Positions 7,815 through 16,117 of a stretch of DNA of 34,231 bases are shown here, piece after piece. Position 1 is the first letter of the stretch; each line of letters begins with the position of its first letter. The notes beneath the pieces were generated by a model. That model was not told the origin of the DNA. It made no database searches and saw nothing but the letters and a program-made list of their open reading frames with translations. Made by a program: the position numbers and the translations under genes. Source of the DNA: Oceanicaulis sp. BBD 1991-10 (GTDB lineage Bacteria; Pseudomonadota; Alphaproteobacteria; Caulobacterales; Maricaulaceae); NCBI GenBank assembly GCA_001657295.1, contig LYSW01000032.1, forward strand, positions 1-34,231, given 5' to 3'.

Positions 7815-8735
7815 TTAATTCTGAAGCAATGCGCGAACCGCTTCGGCGACCTGATCGGGTTGTTCGACCTGCGCCATATGACCGGCGTCACCAAGCAGCA
7901 AAAGCTCGGCGTCGGGTATGGCGGCGGCGAATCGCGGACCGTGTTCGGCCGGGATCATGATGTCCGCAGCGCCCCAGATCACAAGCGTCTCCGCGTCGAT
8001 GCGGCGCAAATCAGGATTGGGGTCGGGCAGGGTGAACTGCTCAATGCGCTTGATGAGCGCGTCCCCCACGCCTTCGATCCGCATCAGCGCGCCGATGCGT
8101 TCCACATCCGCATCGGTCATGCGTGTCGGATCGGCGTAAAGGGTCGCGGTCGCGGCGCGCACGCCCGCCTCCGGCGCGGTCGCCAGGAAGAGGCGGATTT
8201 GCGCCGGCACCGGGGCCGGCTCGTCGCCGACGCCCAGATTGGGGTAGCCGCCGGGACTGATCAGGACGAGATGTGACACCCGGTCCGGATTCCGGGCGGC
8301 ATAGCGCCAGGCGATCAGACCGCCGAGCGAATTGCCGCCGATGGCGAAACGATCCGGTGCGATCTCATCGAGCAGGTCCGAGACCTGCGCGACCGTTTCC
8401 GGGACCGTATAGGCTTCGTCTGCGCGCGGGCCGGTCAGGGCGTGGCCCGGCAGATCAAAGCGGATGACGCGGTGATTGTCGTCGAGCCGCTGGGCCAACG
8501 CCTCAAAGCCTTCGAGCGAGTGAGAAAAGCCGTGGATCAGCACGATGGCCGGGGCGTTTGCCGGTCCGGATTCGCGAACTCGCCAGCTTTCGCCGTCGAT
8601 CTCGACCAGGCGGTCATCCTCACCCATCCAGGCGCGGCGGACATCGTCCAGGCTTGGCGGCTGCATCAGATAAGCGAGCACAGCCACCAGCAGCACGATG
8701 ATCAGGATCAGCGCGCCGAGAATACGAAGCAGCAT
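7815..8735 (-). CDS. Membrane-anchored alpha/beta hydrolase
   Basis: A 306-residue alpha/beta hydrolase. Residues 1-24 (LLRILGALILIIVLLVAVLAYL) form an uncleaved signal-anchor, so the catalytic domain is probably periplasmic. The oxyanion motif LIHGFSHS is at about residues 66-73. The nucleophile elbow GGNSLGG places the serine at about 136. An acid residue lies in VIWGAADIMIP, and the catalytic histidine is in GDAGHMAQVEQP (about 286). The stretch RFDLPGHALTG is typical of the epoxide-hydrolase/meta-cleavage hydrolase branch. The gene converges on the Wzy-type gene with an 8-base gap and lies just downstream of, and on the same strand as, the second hydrolase gene (20 bases), so it may be the last gene of the tetR-hydrolase operon. 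The substrate is unknown. Confidence 0.85.
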   Translation of the reverse strand: MLLRILGALILIIVLLVAVLAYLMQPPSLDDVRRAWMGEDDRLVEIDGESWRVRESGPANAPAIVLIHGFSHSLEGFEALAQRLDDNHRVIRFDLPGHALTGPRADEAYTVPETVAQVSDLLDEIAPDRFAIGGNSLGGLIAWRYAARNPDRVSHLVLISPGGYPNLGVGDEPAPVPAQIRLFLATAPEAGVRAATATLYADPTRMTDADVERIGALMRIEGVGDALIKRIEQFTLPDPNPDLRRIDAETLVIWGAADIMIPAEHGPRFAAAIPDAELLLLGDAGHMAQVEQPDQVAEAVRALLQN

Positions 8736-8755
8736 TGGCGAGTCCCCCGCTTTGG

Positions 8756-9622
8756 CTAGTCCACCTCGTCGAAGAAGGCGTCCAGGGCGGCTTCAGCGAC
8801 GGGTTCTGTCAGGAGCGGAGCGTGGCCGACGTCGGGGACCTGCGCAAGCGTCATGGTCGGGCTGCGCCGCTGCATTTCCTCGACCGTCTCCATGGCGAGA
8901 AGATCGGTCAGCGCGCCGCGCACGAGCAGGAGCGGGACCGGGGCGAGCGCGTCGAAGAGCGGCCATAGATCGGGCGGGGCGACATCGCCGCTTTGCACCG
9001 GCTTGGAGATCGCCGGATCATAATCCAGCTCAATCAGCCCGTCCTCACGCTGACGGCAGATTCGACGAGCGAACGCGATCCAGAAGGATGGATCGGTCTG
9101 GTTGGGAAAGGCGACGCGGTTGATGCCGCGAACGGCTTCGGCGGCGGCTTCCCAGCTGTCATACGGTCCGCCGCCGCCGACATAGCCCTGGATGCGCGTC
9201 AGGCCCTTCGGATCGATCACCGGACCGATATCATTCATCGCGGCGGCCTTGATGACGCCGGGATGGGCGGCGGCCATGATCATGGTCATCAATCCGCCCA
9301 TGGACGTGCCCAGCGCGACGATTTCGCGCCAGCCCACGCTCTCGAGCAATCCAGCCATGTCCTCGACATAGGTGGCGGGCGTGTAGTTTTCGGCGTCGGG
9401 GTCATAGTCCGACTTGCCCCGACCCCGGACATCGACCGCGATGACGGTGCGGCCGCGATCCGCAATCCGCGGGGCCACATCTTCAAAATCGCGCGAATTC
9501 CGTGTCAGCCCGTGCATGCACAGGACCGGGCGCCGGTCCCGGCCGCTGCGGGCCGGATAGCGGCGATAATAGGTCCTCACGCCGTCAGGGGCGGTGTGGA
9601 AGTGTTCGGAAAAAGCGGTCAT
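8756..9622 (-). CDS. Alpha/beta hydrolase coupled to the TetR regulator
   Basis: A 288-residue soluble alpha/beta hydrolase. It shows LCMHGLTRNSRDFE (oxyanion region, about 34-47), VDVRGRGKSDYD, and the nucleophile elbow ALGTSMGG with the serine at about 107. An acidic residue lies in LLLVRGALTDLL, and the catalytic histidine is in VPDVGHAPLL (about 267). ATG 9622 is used because its ATGA overlaps the stop of the tetR gene. The longer frame reading back to 9973 only shadows tetR. Coupling to the regulator, and the divergent receptor/carrier/acyl-CoA-ligase genes, suggest it hydrolyses an ester or lactone to an acid that the ligase then activates. That role is an inference; the substrate cannot be read from the sequence. 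Confidence 0.88.
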   Translation of the reverse strand: MTAFSEHFHTAPDGVRTYYRRYPARSGRDRRPVLCMHGLTRNSRDFEDVAPRIADRGRTVIAVDVRGRGKSDYDPDAENYTPATYVEDMAGLLESVGWREIVALGTSMGGLMTMIMAAAHPGVIKAAAMNDIGPVIDPKGLTRIQGYVGGGGPYDSWEAAAEAVRGINRVAFPNQTDPSFWIAFARRICRQREDGLIELDYDPAISKPVQSGDVAPPDLWPLFDALAPVPLLLVRGALTDLLAMETVEEMQRRSPTMTLAQVPDVGHAPLLTEPVAEAALDAFFDEVD

Positions 9623-10320
9623 TCCGCGGCCTCGGGATCCTGGGTGTCGGCGTTCGGGCGTTCGGCGGCGAGACGTCGAAAGCCCGCGCCGACAAAGAGC
9701 GGCAGGCGTTTGTGGACGGCTGCAAGATCGGTGGAGCGGCACAGCCCTTTGGAGAGCGCATCGACCCGGCCGGTTTCCGCGAAGGTCAGCACGAGCGCGC
9801 CCGACAGGAAATGATAGCTCCAGAAAAGCTCTTCCTCCGGCGCATCCGGCAGCGCGCGGCGCAGGGATTCCATGAAGCGCAGCACGATCGGGTCGAAATA
9901 TTTCGACATCACCGCGGCGCCCCATTCCGGCGAGTTGGTGATCTGACCGATAAGCGCGAAATAGCTTTTCCAACCAGGGCCGCCGTTTTCAGACCGATCC
10001 AGCAGCGGCTCGGTGAATGCGGCGATGATGTCTTCGACGCTGGGGCCTTCCGGCCCGGCTTCGCGTTCGCAGGCCTCAAGGCGTTCGATTCGAATTTGAT
10101 TGAGGCGTTCCGCCCGGCGGAGCAAGACGGCGTCGAACAGCTCGCGCTTGCCGCCGAAATAATAGGCGACGAGGGCCGGGTCGGCATCGGCTTCTCGGGC
10201 GATCGCCCGCACGGTGACGCCATAGAACCCTTTTTCGGCGAACAGCTTCTCGGCGGCGTCCAATAATGTCTGGCGCGTGCGTTCGCCGCGTCGGTTGGGG
10301 CGTAAATCCGCCGTCGCCAT
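9619..10320 (-). CDS. TetR-family transcriptional regulator
   Basis: A 233-residue TetR repressor. The N-terminal helix-turn-helix is standard: RGERTRQTLLDAAEKLFAEK, then GVTVRAIAREADADPALVAYYFGGKREL (about residues 10-60). The ligand-binding domain continues with a TetR_C-like segment (LTFAETGRVDAL). ATG 10320 is preferred over the longer frame to 10395 because GGGAGGAGGAG sits directly upstream. It is divergent from the TonB receptor gene across 195 bases that contain a palindrome inside a good promoter (see the 10424-10452 feature), and it is coupled by ATGA to the hydrolase gene. It most likely represses the receptor operon, and perhaps itself, until a ligand, perhaps an acyl-CoA or free acid from the pathway, binds. 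The ligand is a guess. Confidence 0.9.
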   Translation of the reverse strand: MATADLRPNRRGERTRQTLLDAAEKLFAEKGFYGVTVRAIAREADADPALVAYYFGGKRELFDAVLLRRAERLNQIRIERLEACEREAGPEGPSVEDIIAAFTEPLLDRSENGGPGWKSYFALIGQITNSPEWGAAVMSKYFDPIVLRFMESLRRALPDAPEEELFWSYHFLSGALVLTFAETGRVDALSKGLCRSTDLAAVHKRLPLFVGAGFRRLAAERPNADTQDPEAAE

Positions 10321-10423
10321 CTCCTCCTCCCAGCCCCGCGCGTCGCGGGCTTTTCTCGTCCTTGCTTGTGTGGCTTGTGTGCCGCGCAGGATCAATCTTC
10401 TTCGTCACAGAGTCTAATTCTGA

Positions 10424-10452
10424 TTGACTTTTCATTCAACGTTGAAATTAAT
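10424..10452 (+). promoter_or_regulatory. Receptor promoter with a TetR-type operator in its spacer
   Basis: TTGACT (10424-10429) and ATTAAT (10447-10452) form a sigma70-like promoter with a 17-base spacer, in front of the TonB receptor gene. The perfect 12-base palindrome TTCAACGTTGAA (10435-10446) fills the distal part of that spacer. A protein bound there would block RNA polymerase. The adjacent divergent tetR gene is the obvious candidate. The palindrome and hexamers are seen directly; their function is inferred. Confidence 0.6.
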
Positions 10453-10515
10453 TCCGCGCGAAACGTCCCGGCAGGTCAGAGGACGTAATCAGACGCACAG
10501 GGAGGGGACCACCCC

Positions 10516-12786
10516 ATGACGATCCGTCGCTCTATCGTGAACACGGCCGCGCTGCTCGCGACCGCCTCCGTCCTTCCGCTCACCGCTCCGGCGATGGCTC
10601 AGCAAACCGAAGCGTCCGACGGGGATACCCGCGACGTCATCACGGTCACGGCGCGCCGCCGCGAAGAAAGCCTTCAGGAAACCCCGGTCGCAGTGTCGGT
10701 GTTTTCCGGTGAACAGCTCGAAGAGCTCGGCGCGATCGACATCACCGCGCTGAACCAGACCACCCCGAACATCACGCTGGAGAACTCGCGGGCGACCAAC
10801 AACACGTTGACCGCCTTCATCCGCGGGGTGGGCCAGCAGGACCCGGTCGCCGGCTTTGAACAGGGCGTCGGCATTTATCTCGATGACGTCTATCTGAACC
10901 GTCCGCAGGCTGCGATCCTGGACATCTACGATGTCGAGCGCATCGAAATCCTGCGTGGCCCGCAAGGCACGCTGTACGGCCGCAACACGATCGGCGGCGC
11001 CGTGAAGTATGTCACGCGGCGCCTGGCCGACGAGCCCGAGCTCTCGGCGCGCGTTTCTGTCGGGAGCTATGACCAGCGCGACGCCATCATCACCGGCTCG
11101 ACTCCGGTGACTGATTCGATCCGGATCGGCGGATCCTTGGCGCGCCTGACCCGCGGCGGTTTCGGCGACAATCTGACGACCGGCGCGGATAATTACGACA
11201 AAGACGTCATCGCGGCGCGCGCGTCGGCGGAATTCGACATCACCCCGAATTTCCAGATCCGGATTTCGGGCGATTACATGGATGATGATTCCAGTCCGCG
11301 AAACGGCTATCGCCTGAACGCCAGCACCATTCCAGGCTTGAGCGCCAGCCCGCTGTCGGACCGCTTTGACACGGAGGGCGGCGTCGCCAACTTCGCGCCG
11401 TTCAGCGAAGCTGAGACGGTCGCTTCCGGCGTCAACATCTATGCCGACTGGCAGGTGAATGACCGGCTGTCCTTGCGCTCGGTGACGGCCTATCGGCAGG
11501 ACGAAACCGACAGCTTGATCGACTTCGACTCCACCGCGGCGGCGAATTTCGACGCCTGGGTGGTTTACGACAACGAGCAGTTCAGCCAGGAATTCCAGGC
11601 CAATTACGAAGGCGATCGCTGGAATCTGGTGGCGGGGTATTATTATCTCGACGCCAACGCCTTCAACGCGTTCGACGTCGCCATCTTCGGCGCATCAACG
11701 GCGTTCACCCTGGGGGATGTGGACACCGACACCTGGGCGGTGTTCGGCGAAGCGACCTTCGACATCACCGAGCGCCTCGCTCTGACGGTGGGCGGACGCT
11801 ATACGGAAGATGAGCGCGAGACGCGCGTGCGCCGCGAGACCTATCTGGGTCTGGGTTCGCCCTTCTTTGGCGTCGCCAATCCCAGCATCACCGTCCCGGT
11901 CATCGAGAATGGCGTGGAGTTCGTGCCGACCTTCTCCGCCTCCCGGACCGATGACGCCTTCACCCCGCGCGTGATCCTGGCTTATGACGTCAGCGACGAC
12001 CTCAACGTCTATGTCTCCTATTCGCAAGGCTTCAAGGGCGGCCTGTTCGATCCGCGCGGCGCCTATCAATTCTCCGAAATTCGCGATGGCGTGGATCCGG
12101 AATTCGTCGACTCCTACGAGTTCGGTCTGAAGGGCAGCTTCTTTGATGACCGCCTTCGCGCGAACACGGCCTTCTTCTTCGCCGATTACACCGATGTGCA
12201 GATCCCGGGCTCCGAGATCATCACGCTGCCCGGCGGCGGGACGACGTTCCAGGGGACGCTGACCAATGCGGGCGCCGCCGAGATCATGGGCTTCGAAATC
12301 GAGGCCACGGCCTTCCTGACCGATTCTCTGACGGCGAATTTCGCCCTGGGCTATGCCGACGCGGAGTACACCGAATTTGAGAGCGGCGGCGTCAATCTGG
12401 TGACCAATCCGGATGCGCGCGGCGTGCCGGATGTTCAAAACACGCCGGACTGGACCGGGAATGTGTCGCTGAACCACACCTCCGATCTGTCGCTCTTCGG
12501 AAACAGCGGCGCAATATCGTTCATCGGTTCGGCGGCCTATCGCGGCGACACCCAGCAGTTTGAGTTCGCCATCCCGGGTCTTGACCAGGAGGCTTACTGG
12601 CTGCTGGACGCGTCGGTGGTCTGGAACTCCGATGACGGGCGCGTCAGCGCCGCCTTGCACGGCCGCAACCTGGCCGATGAGGAATACATCACCTCCGGCT
12701 ATAATTTCGCCGTGATCGATGCCTCCGACACCGTGTTCTACGGCAATCCGCGCACCTTCACCGCCACGGTGACGCTGCGCTACTAG
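10516..12786 (+). CDS. TonB-dependent outer-membrane receptor (uptake locus)
   Basis: A 756-residue TonB-dependent receptor. Residues 1-28 form a signal peptide ending APAMAQQ. A TonB box-like DVITVTARRREE follows. The plug domain includes QETPVAVSVFSGEQL, IRGVGQQDPVAG, GVGIYLDDVYL and VERIEILRGPQGTLYGRNTIGGAV. The rest is beta-barrel, closing with FTATVTLRY and its terminal aromatic residue. It belongs to the large 'GLYLDDVY / RGPQGTLYGRN' class common in Caulobacterales and sphingomonads, which imports diverse hydrophobic or oligomeric compounds rather than only siderophores. A GGGAGGGG ribosome site precedes ATG 10516. A strong terminator follows the gene. Its pairing with TetR, MFS, acyl-CoA ligase and hydrolase suggests import of an organic ester or acid. 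The ligand is unknown. Confidence 0.93.
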   Translation: MTIRRSIVNTAALLATASVLPLTAPAMAQQTEASDGDTRDVITVTARRREESLQETPVAVSVFSGEQLEELGAIDITALNQTTPNITLENSRATNNTLTAFIRGVGQQDPVAGFEQGVGIYLDDVYLNRPQAAILDIYDVERIEILRGPQGTLYGRNTIGGAVKYVTRRLADEPELSARVSVGSYDQRDAIITGSTPVTDSIRIGGSLARLTRGGFGDNLTTGADNYDKDVIAARASAEFDITPNFQIRISGDYMDDDSSPRNGYRLNASTIPGLSASPLSDRFDTEGGVANFAPFSEAETVASGVNIYADWQVNDRLSLRSVTAYRQDETDSLIDFDSTAAANFDAWVVYDNEQFSQEFQANYEGDRWNLVAGYYYLDANAFNAFDVAIFGASTAFTLGDVDTDTWAVFGEATFDITERLALTVGGRYTEDERETRVRRETYLGLGSPFFGVANPSITVPVIENGVEFVPTFSASRTDDAFTPRVILAYDVSDDLNVYVSYSQGFKGGLFDPRGAYQFSEIRDGVDPEFVDSYEFGLKGSFFDDRLRANTAFFFADYTDVQIPGSEIITLPGGGTTFQGTLTNAGAAEIMGFEIEATAFLTDSLTANFALGYADAEYTEFESGGVNLVTNPDARGVPDVQNTPDWTGNVSLNHTSDLSLFGNSGAISFIGSAAYRGDTQQFEFAIPGLDQEAYWLLDASVVWNSDDGRVSAALHGRNLADEEYITSGYNFAVIDASDTVFYGNPRTFTATVTLRY

Positions 12787-12812
12787 GATCGCAGGCCTGG
12801 GGGCTTTGTGAC

Positions 12813-12862
12813 GCGCCGCCGGACACCTTCACCCCTTGAAGGTGCTCCGGCGGCGCTTTTCC
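12813..12862 (+). terminator. Strong factor-independent terminator after the TonB receptor
   Basis: GCGCCGCCGGA plus ACCTTCA (from 12813) pairs with TGAAGGT plus TCCGGCGGCGC (to 12856), with a small C/GC internal mismatch and a short CCCCT loop. TTTTCC follows. The stem is about 18 bp. It separates the receptor gene from the MFS gene, so the downstream pair is either expressed by partial read-through or has its own promoter. Confidence 0.85.
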
Positions 12863-12943
12863 TTTGCGCTCCCGGAGCGATCCGCGCCATCATGGGGCAA
12901 GGCGCAAAAAGCGCAGATAAATTAAGAGAATGCGGGGAGGATC

Positions 12944-14293
12944 ATGAGCGACACCACTGAAACGGGTGAAAAGCACCCGAGCGCGCTTTATCGCGCCTAT
13001 GTGCTGTTCCTGCTGATCGGCGTCTACATCTTCAACTTCGTTGACCGCCAGATCATCGGCATTCTCGCCGTGCCCATCCAGGAGGATCTGGGGCTCAACG
13101 ACACCCAGCTCAGCCTGATGGGCGGGTTGGCTTTCGCAATCTTCTATTCGACCCTGGGCGTGCCGATCGCCTGGCTGTCCGACCGCACCAATCGAACCTG
13201 GATCATCACCATCGCCTTGACCGTTTGGTCCGCCTTCACCGCGCTATGCGGTCTGGCGACCGGCTTCTGGCAGTTGTTTCTGGCGCGTGTCGGCGTGGGG
13301 GTCGGTGAAGCGGGCGGCGTGGCGCCGTCCTACTCAATCATCTCCGATTACTACCCGCCGGAGAAACGCGCCCGCGCCCTGGCGGTCTACTCCTTCGCGA
13401 TTCCGATCGGCTCGGCGCTGGGCATCGTGCTGGGCGGCGTTTTGACCAGCCTCCTGGACTGGAGATGGGCCTTCTTCATCGTCGGCATCGCCGGGGTTGT
13501 CTTCGCGCCGATCTTCAAGCTGTCCCTGCGGGAACCCAAGCGGGGCCGGTTCGATCCCCCGGGCGCCAACACCACGCCGGCCTCGATCGGCGACGTGTTC
13601 AAAAAGCTCACCTCGAAGGGCAGCTTCTGGTTCCTGTCTTTCGGCGCGGCCTTCTCTTCGATGATGGGCTATGGCCTCTTCTTCTGGATTCCGGCCTTTC
13701 TCGTGCGCAGCTTCGGTGCGGACTTGCCGGAATTCATGAGCTTCCTGCCGAGCTTCTTCATTCCCGAGGGCGTGTCTGAATCGCGCATGGTCCTGCTCAA
13801 TGCGGCGTATTTCTATGGTGTCGTCGTCCTGATCGGCGGGCTGATCGGAATCTGGCTGGGCGGTCAGCTGGGCGACGGCCTGGGCAAAGGCGATAAAGCC
13901 AATTACGCGCGCGTGCCGGCCATCGCTTTTGCGTGCGTGGTGCCCTTCTTCGCATTCGCCATCTGGTCAGGCGATCTGCTCATCACCTTCTTCGCCCTGC
14001 TGATCCCGACGGCTCTGGGCTTGGCCTGGATCGGTCCGGTGCTGTCCGCCTTCCAGCACATTGTTCCGCCGAATATGCGCGCGACCGCGTCCGCGATGTT
14101 CTTGCTGATCAATAATCTGATGGGCCTCGCCCTGGGCAATCTGTCGCTCGGGCTGCTGTCGGACGCCCTCCGACCGCAATTCGGCGATGACAGCCTTCGC
14201 TTTGCGCTTTTGGCGGGGACGATCTTCTACGTGATGGCGTCGACCTTGCTGTTCATCGCCGCGCCGAAGCTGCGTAAGGATTGGGAGCAATAG
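12944..14293 (+). CDS. MFS transporter (Spinster-like)
   Basis: A 449-residue major facilitator protein with twelve hydrophobic spans. The first spans read YVLFLLIGVYIFNFVDRQIIGILAVPIQEDLGL and are followed by the motif-A region PIAWLSDRTNR. VGVGEAGGVAPSYSIISDYYPPEKRARAL corresponds to spans 4-5. The 'NFVDRQIIGIL...EDLGLNDTQLSL' start is characteristic of the Spns/Spinster-like bacterial branch. GGGGAGGATC gives a good ribosome site for ATG 12944. It is followed at 12 bases by the acyl-CoA synthetase gene, forming a pair that probably carries a substrate across the inner membrane and activates it. Direction and substrate cannot be told from sequence. Confidence 0.9.
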   Translation: MSDTTETGEKHPSALYRAYVLFLLIGVYIFNFVDRQIIGILAVPIQEDLGLNDTQLSLMGGLAFAIFYSTLGVPIAWLSDRTNRTWIITIALTVWSAFTALCGLATGFWQLFLARVGVGVGEAGGVAPSYSIISDYYPPEKRARALAVYSFAIPIGSALGIVLGGVLTSLLDWRWAFFIVGIAGVVFAPIFKLSLREPKRGRFDPPGANTTPASIGDVFKKLTSKGSFWFLSFGAAFSSMMGYGLFFWIPAFLVRSFGADLPEFMSFLPSFFIPEGVSESRMVLLNAAYFYGVVVLIGGLIGIWLGGQLGDGLGKGDKANYARVPAIAFACVVPFFAFAIWSGDLLITFFALLIPTALGLAWIGPVLSAFQHIVPPNMRATASAMFLLINNLMGLALGNLSLGLLSDALRPQFGDDSLRFALLAGTIFYVMASTLLFIAAPKLRKDWEQ

Positions 14294-14305
14294 GGAGGCT
14301 GGACC

Positions 14306-16117
14306 ATGAGCGGCGGCTTCGCCCCGTTTCGTGACCTTGCCGATATCGAGGCGGTTGAAGCGACCCCGCTCGCCGACCGCCTCGACGCGCCTGACGTATT
14401 CGGCTGCTTGAAGGCGGCGGCGGACCGTTTCCGCGATCGCACGGCGATCATCGATCTTGCAGACCCGGCTGAGCCCTTGAAGCAGCGGCGTTGGACGTAT
14501 GCCGAAGCGTTTGAGCAGATGGTGCGGGCGGCCAATGCGCTTTGGACGGCGGGGCGGGGACAGCCGGTCGCTTATCTTCTGCCCAATCTGGCCGAGACCC
14601 ATTTCGTCCTTTGGGGCGCCGCCGCCGGCGCCGGGGCGGCCCCGGTCAATCCGCTCTTAAGCGCAGACGTGGTCTGCGAGATCCTCGAGGCGTCCGAGGC
14701 CGGCTGTCTTGTGACGACCGCGCCGGGAACGCCGTTATATGAGACCGCCAAGGCGGCGAGCGAAGCGCTTGGCGGCTTGCCCCTGCTCACGGTGGGCGAG
14801 GGCGGCTCATTGACCGCGGCCATGGCCGATGCGCCGGGCGACGCGCTCGTATTCGACCCCGGCGCCGACGCTTCGAAAATCGCCGCCTATTTCCATACCG
14901 GCGGCACGACCGGCGCGCCCAAGCTGGCCCAGCAGACCCGCGCCAATCAGGCGGCCATGGCCTGGACGCTGCGCTATGCGATCGATCTGGGCCCGGACGA
15001 CGTCGTCCTGACGGGCCTGCCCCTGTTTCACGCCAATGCGGCGATCCTGACCGGTCTGGCGCCGCTGACGGCCGGTTCGACCTTGCTTCTGGCCGGTCCG
15101 GACGGGTTTCGCGACAAGGCGCTGATGGCGGGTTTCTGGAGCCTGACGGAACACTTCGGTGTTACGGTGTTCTCCGGCGTGCCGACGATTTATTCCAGCT
15201 TGCTCGACAGGCCGATCGGAGATCATGACGTCTCTTCGCTGCGCTTCGGCGTGGTCGGCGCGGCGCCCATGCCCGTGAGTGTGATCGCGGCCTTCGAAGC
15301 GCGCACCGGCATCAAGATCCTTGAGCTCTACGGCATGACCGAGAGCACCTGCGTGTCCACTTGCAACCCCCGCGACGGCGAGCGCCTGGCCGGCTCGATC
15401 GGTCTGCGCATGCCCTATCATCAGGTCAAGATCGCGGTCGTCGACGAGGCCGGCCGCTTTGTCCGGGACGCGGGGGTGAATGAGGCCGGCGTCGTTTGCT
15501 TGAAGGGCGACACCGTGATTCCAGGCTATAAGCAGGCGGAGCGAAACGCCGGCGCGTTCTTTGACGGCGGCTGGCTAAACTCCGGCGATCTCGGGCGGAT
15601 TGATTCCAGGGGCTATGTCTGGCTCACCGGCCGGGCCAAGGATCTGATCATTCGAGGCGGGCATAATATCGATCCCGCGCTCATAGAGGATGCGCTTTGC
15701 CGTCATCCCGACGTGGAGCTGGCCGCCGCGATCGGGCAGCCGGACAGTTATGCCGGCGAGGTGCCGGTCGCTTATGTGACGCTGCGCGAGGGCGCTCGCG
15801 TCACCGATGCGGACCTGGAGCGATTTGCGCGTGAAACGGTCGCCGAACGGCCTGCGGCGCCCAAGGCCATCCGGATTCTTGACGCCATGCCGGTCACCGC
15901 AGTCGGAAAGATCTTCAAACCCAAGCTGAGAGAGGACGCCGCGGTCCATGCGGCGCACGCGGCGCTGTCCACTGCGGGCCTGAGCGGTTTGGCCGTGACC
16001 GCGCGCACCGACAAACAGCGCGGCCTGATCGTATCGGTGTCCGGTTTGACGCAACAAAACGCCCCGGCGGCGGCCGGGGCGCTGGAAGCCTTCAGTTTCG
16101 ATTGGGAAAAGGCTTAG
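14306..16117 (+). CDS. Acyl-CoA synthetase (AMP-forming)
   Basis: A 603-residue member of the ANL superfamily. It has the P-loop YFHTGGTTGAPK (about residues 195-206), LFHANAAI, VVGAAPMP, the A5 motif ELYGMTESTC, the A7 motif GWLNSGDLGRID, the A8 hinge GRAKDLIIRGGHNIDP, and the A10 lysine in AVGKIFKPKLR. All the residues expected for adenylation and thioesterification are present. The C-terminus extends about 60 residues beyond A10. GGGAGG precedes ATG 14306. The gene follows the MFS carrier and its stop overlaps the stop of the convergent DJ-1-like gene by four bases. It probably activates a carboxylic acid imported or released by the locus. Chain length or ring type is unknown. Confidence 0.9.
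   Translation: MSGGFAPFRDLADIEAVEATPLADRLDAPDVFGCLKAAADRFRDRTAIIDLADPAEPLKQRRWTYAEAFEQMVRAANALWTAGRGQPVAYLLPNLAETHFVLWGAAAGAGAAPVNPLLSADVVCEILEASEAGCLVTTAPGTPLYETAKAASEALGGLPLLTVGEGGSLTAAMADAPGDALVFDPGADASKIAAYFHTGGTTGAPKLAQQTRANQAAMAWTLRYAIDLGPDDVVLTGLPLFHANAAILTGLAPLTAGSTLLLAGPDGFRDKALMAGFWSLTEHFGVTVFSGVPTIYSSLLDRPIGDHDVSSLRFGVVGAAPMPVSVIAAFEARTGIKILELYGMTESTCVSTCNPRDGERLAGSIGLRMPYHQVKIAVVDEAGRFVRDAGVNEAGVVCLKGDTVIPGYKQAERNAGAFFDGGWLNSGDLGRIDSRGYVWLTGRAKDLIIRGGHNIDPALIEDALCRHPDVELAAAIGQPDSYAGEVPVAYVTLREGARVTDADLERFARETVAERPAAPKAIRILDAMPVTAVGKIFKPKLREDAAVHAAHAALSTAGLSGLAVTARTDKQRGLIVSVSGLTQQNAPAAAGALEAFSFDWEKA

Noticed and set aside
8756-9973. 405-codon version of the second hydrolase as a fusion protein
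   Set aside because: The extra 117 codons read the tetR gene out of frame. ATG 9622 in an ATGA overlap is the natural start.
10506-10515. Small GGGG-ACCA-CCCC hairpin over the TonB receptor ribosome site as an RNA switch
   Set aside because: A four-base stem in G+C-rich DNA is expected by chance and nothing else supports a riboswitch.
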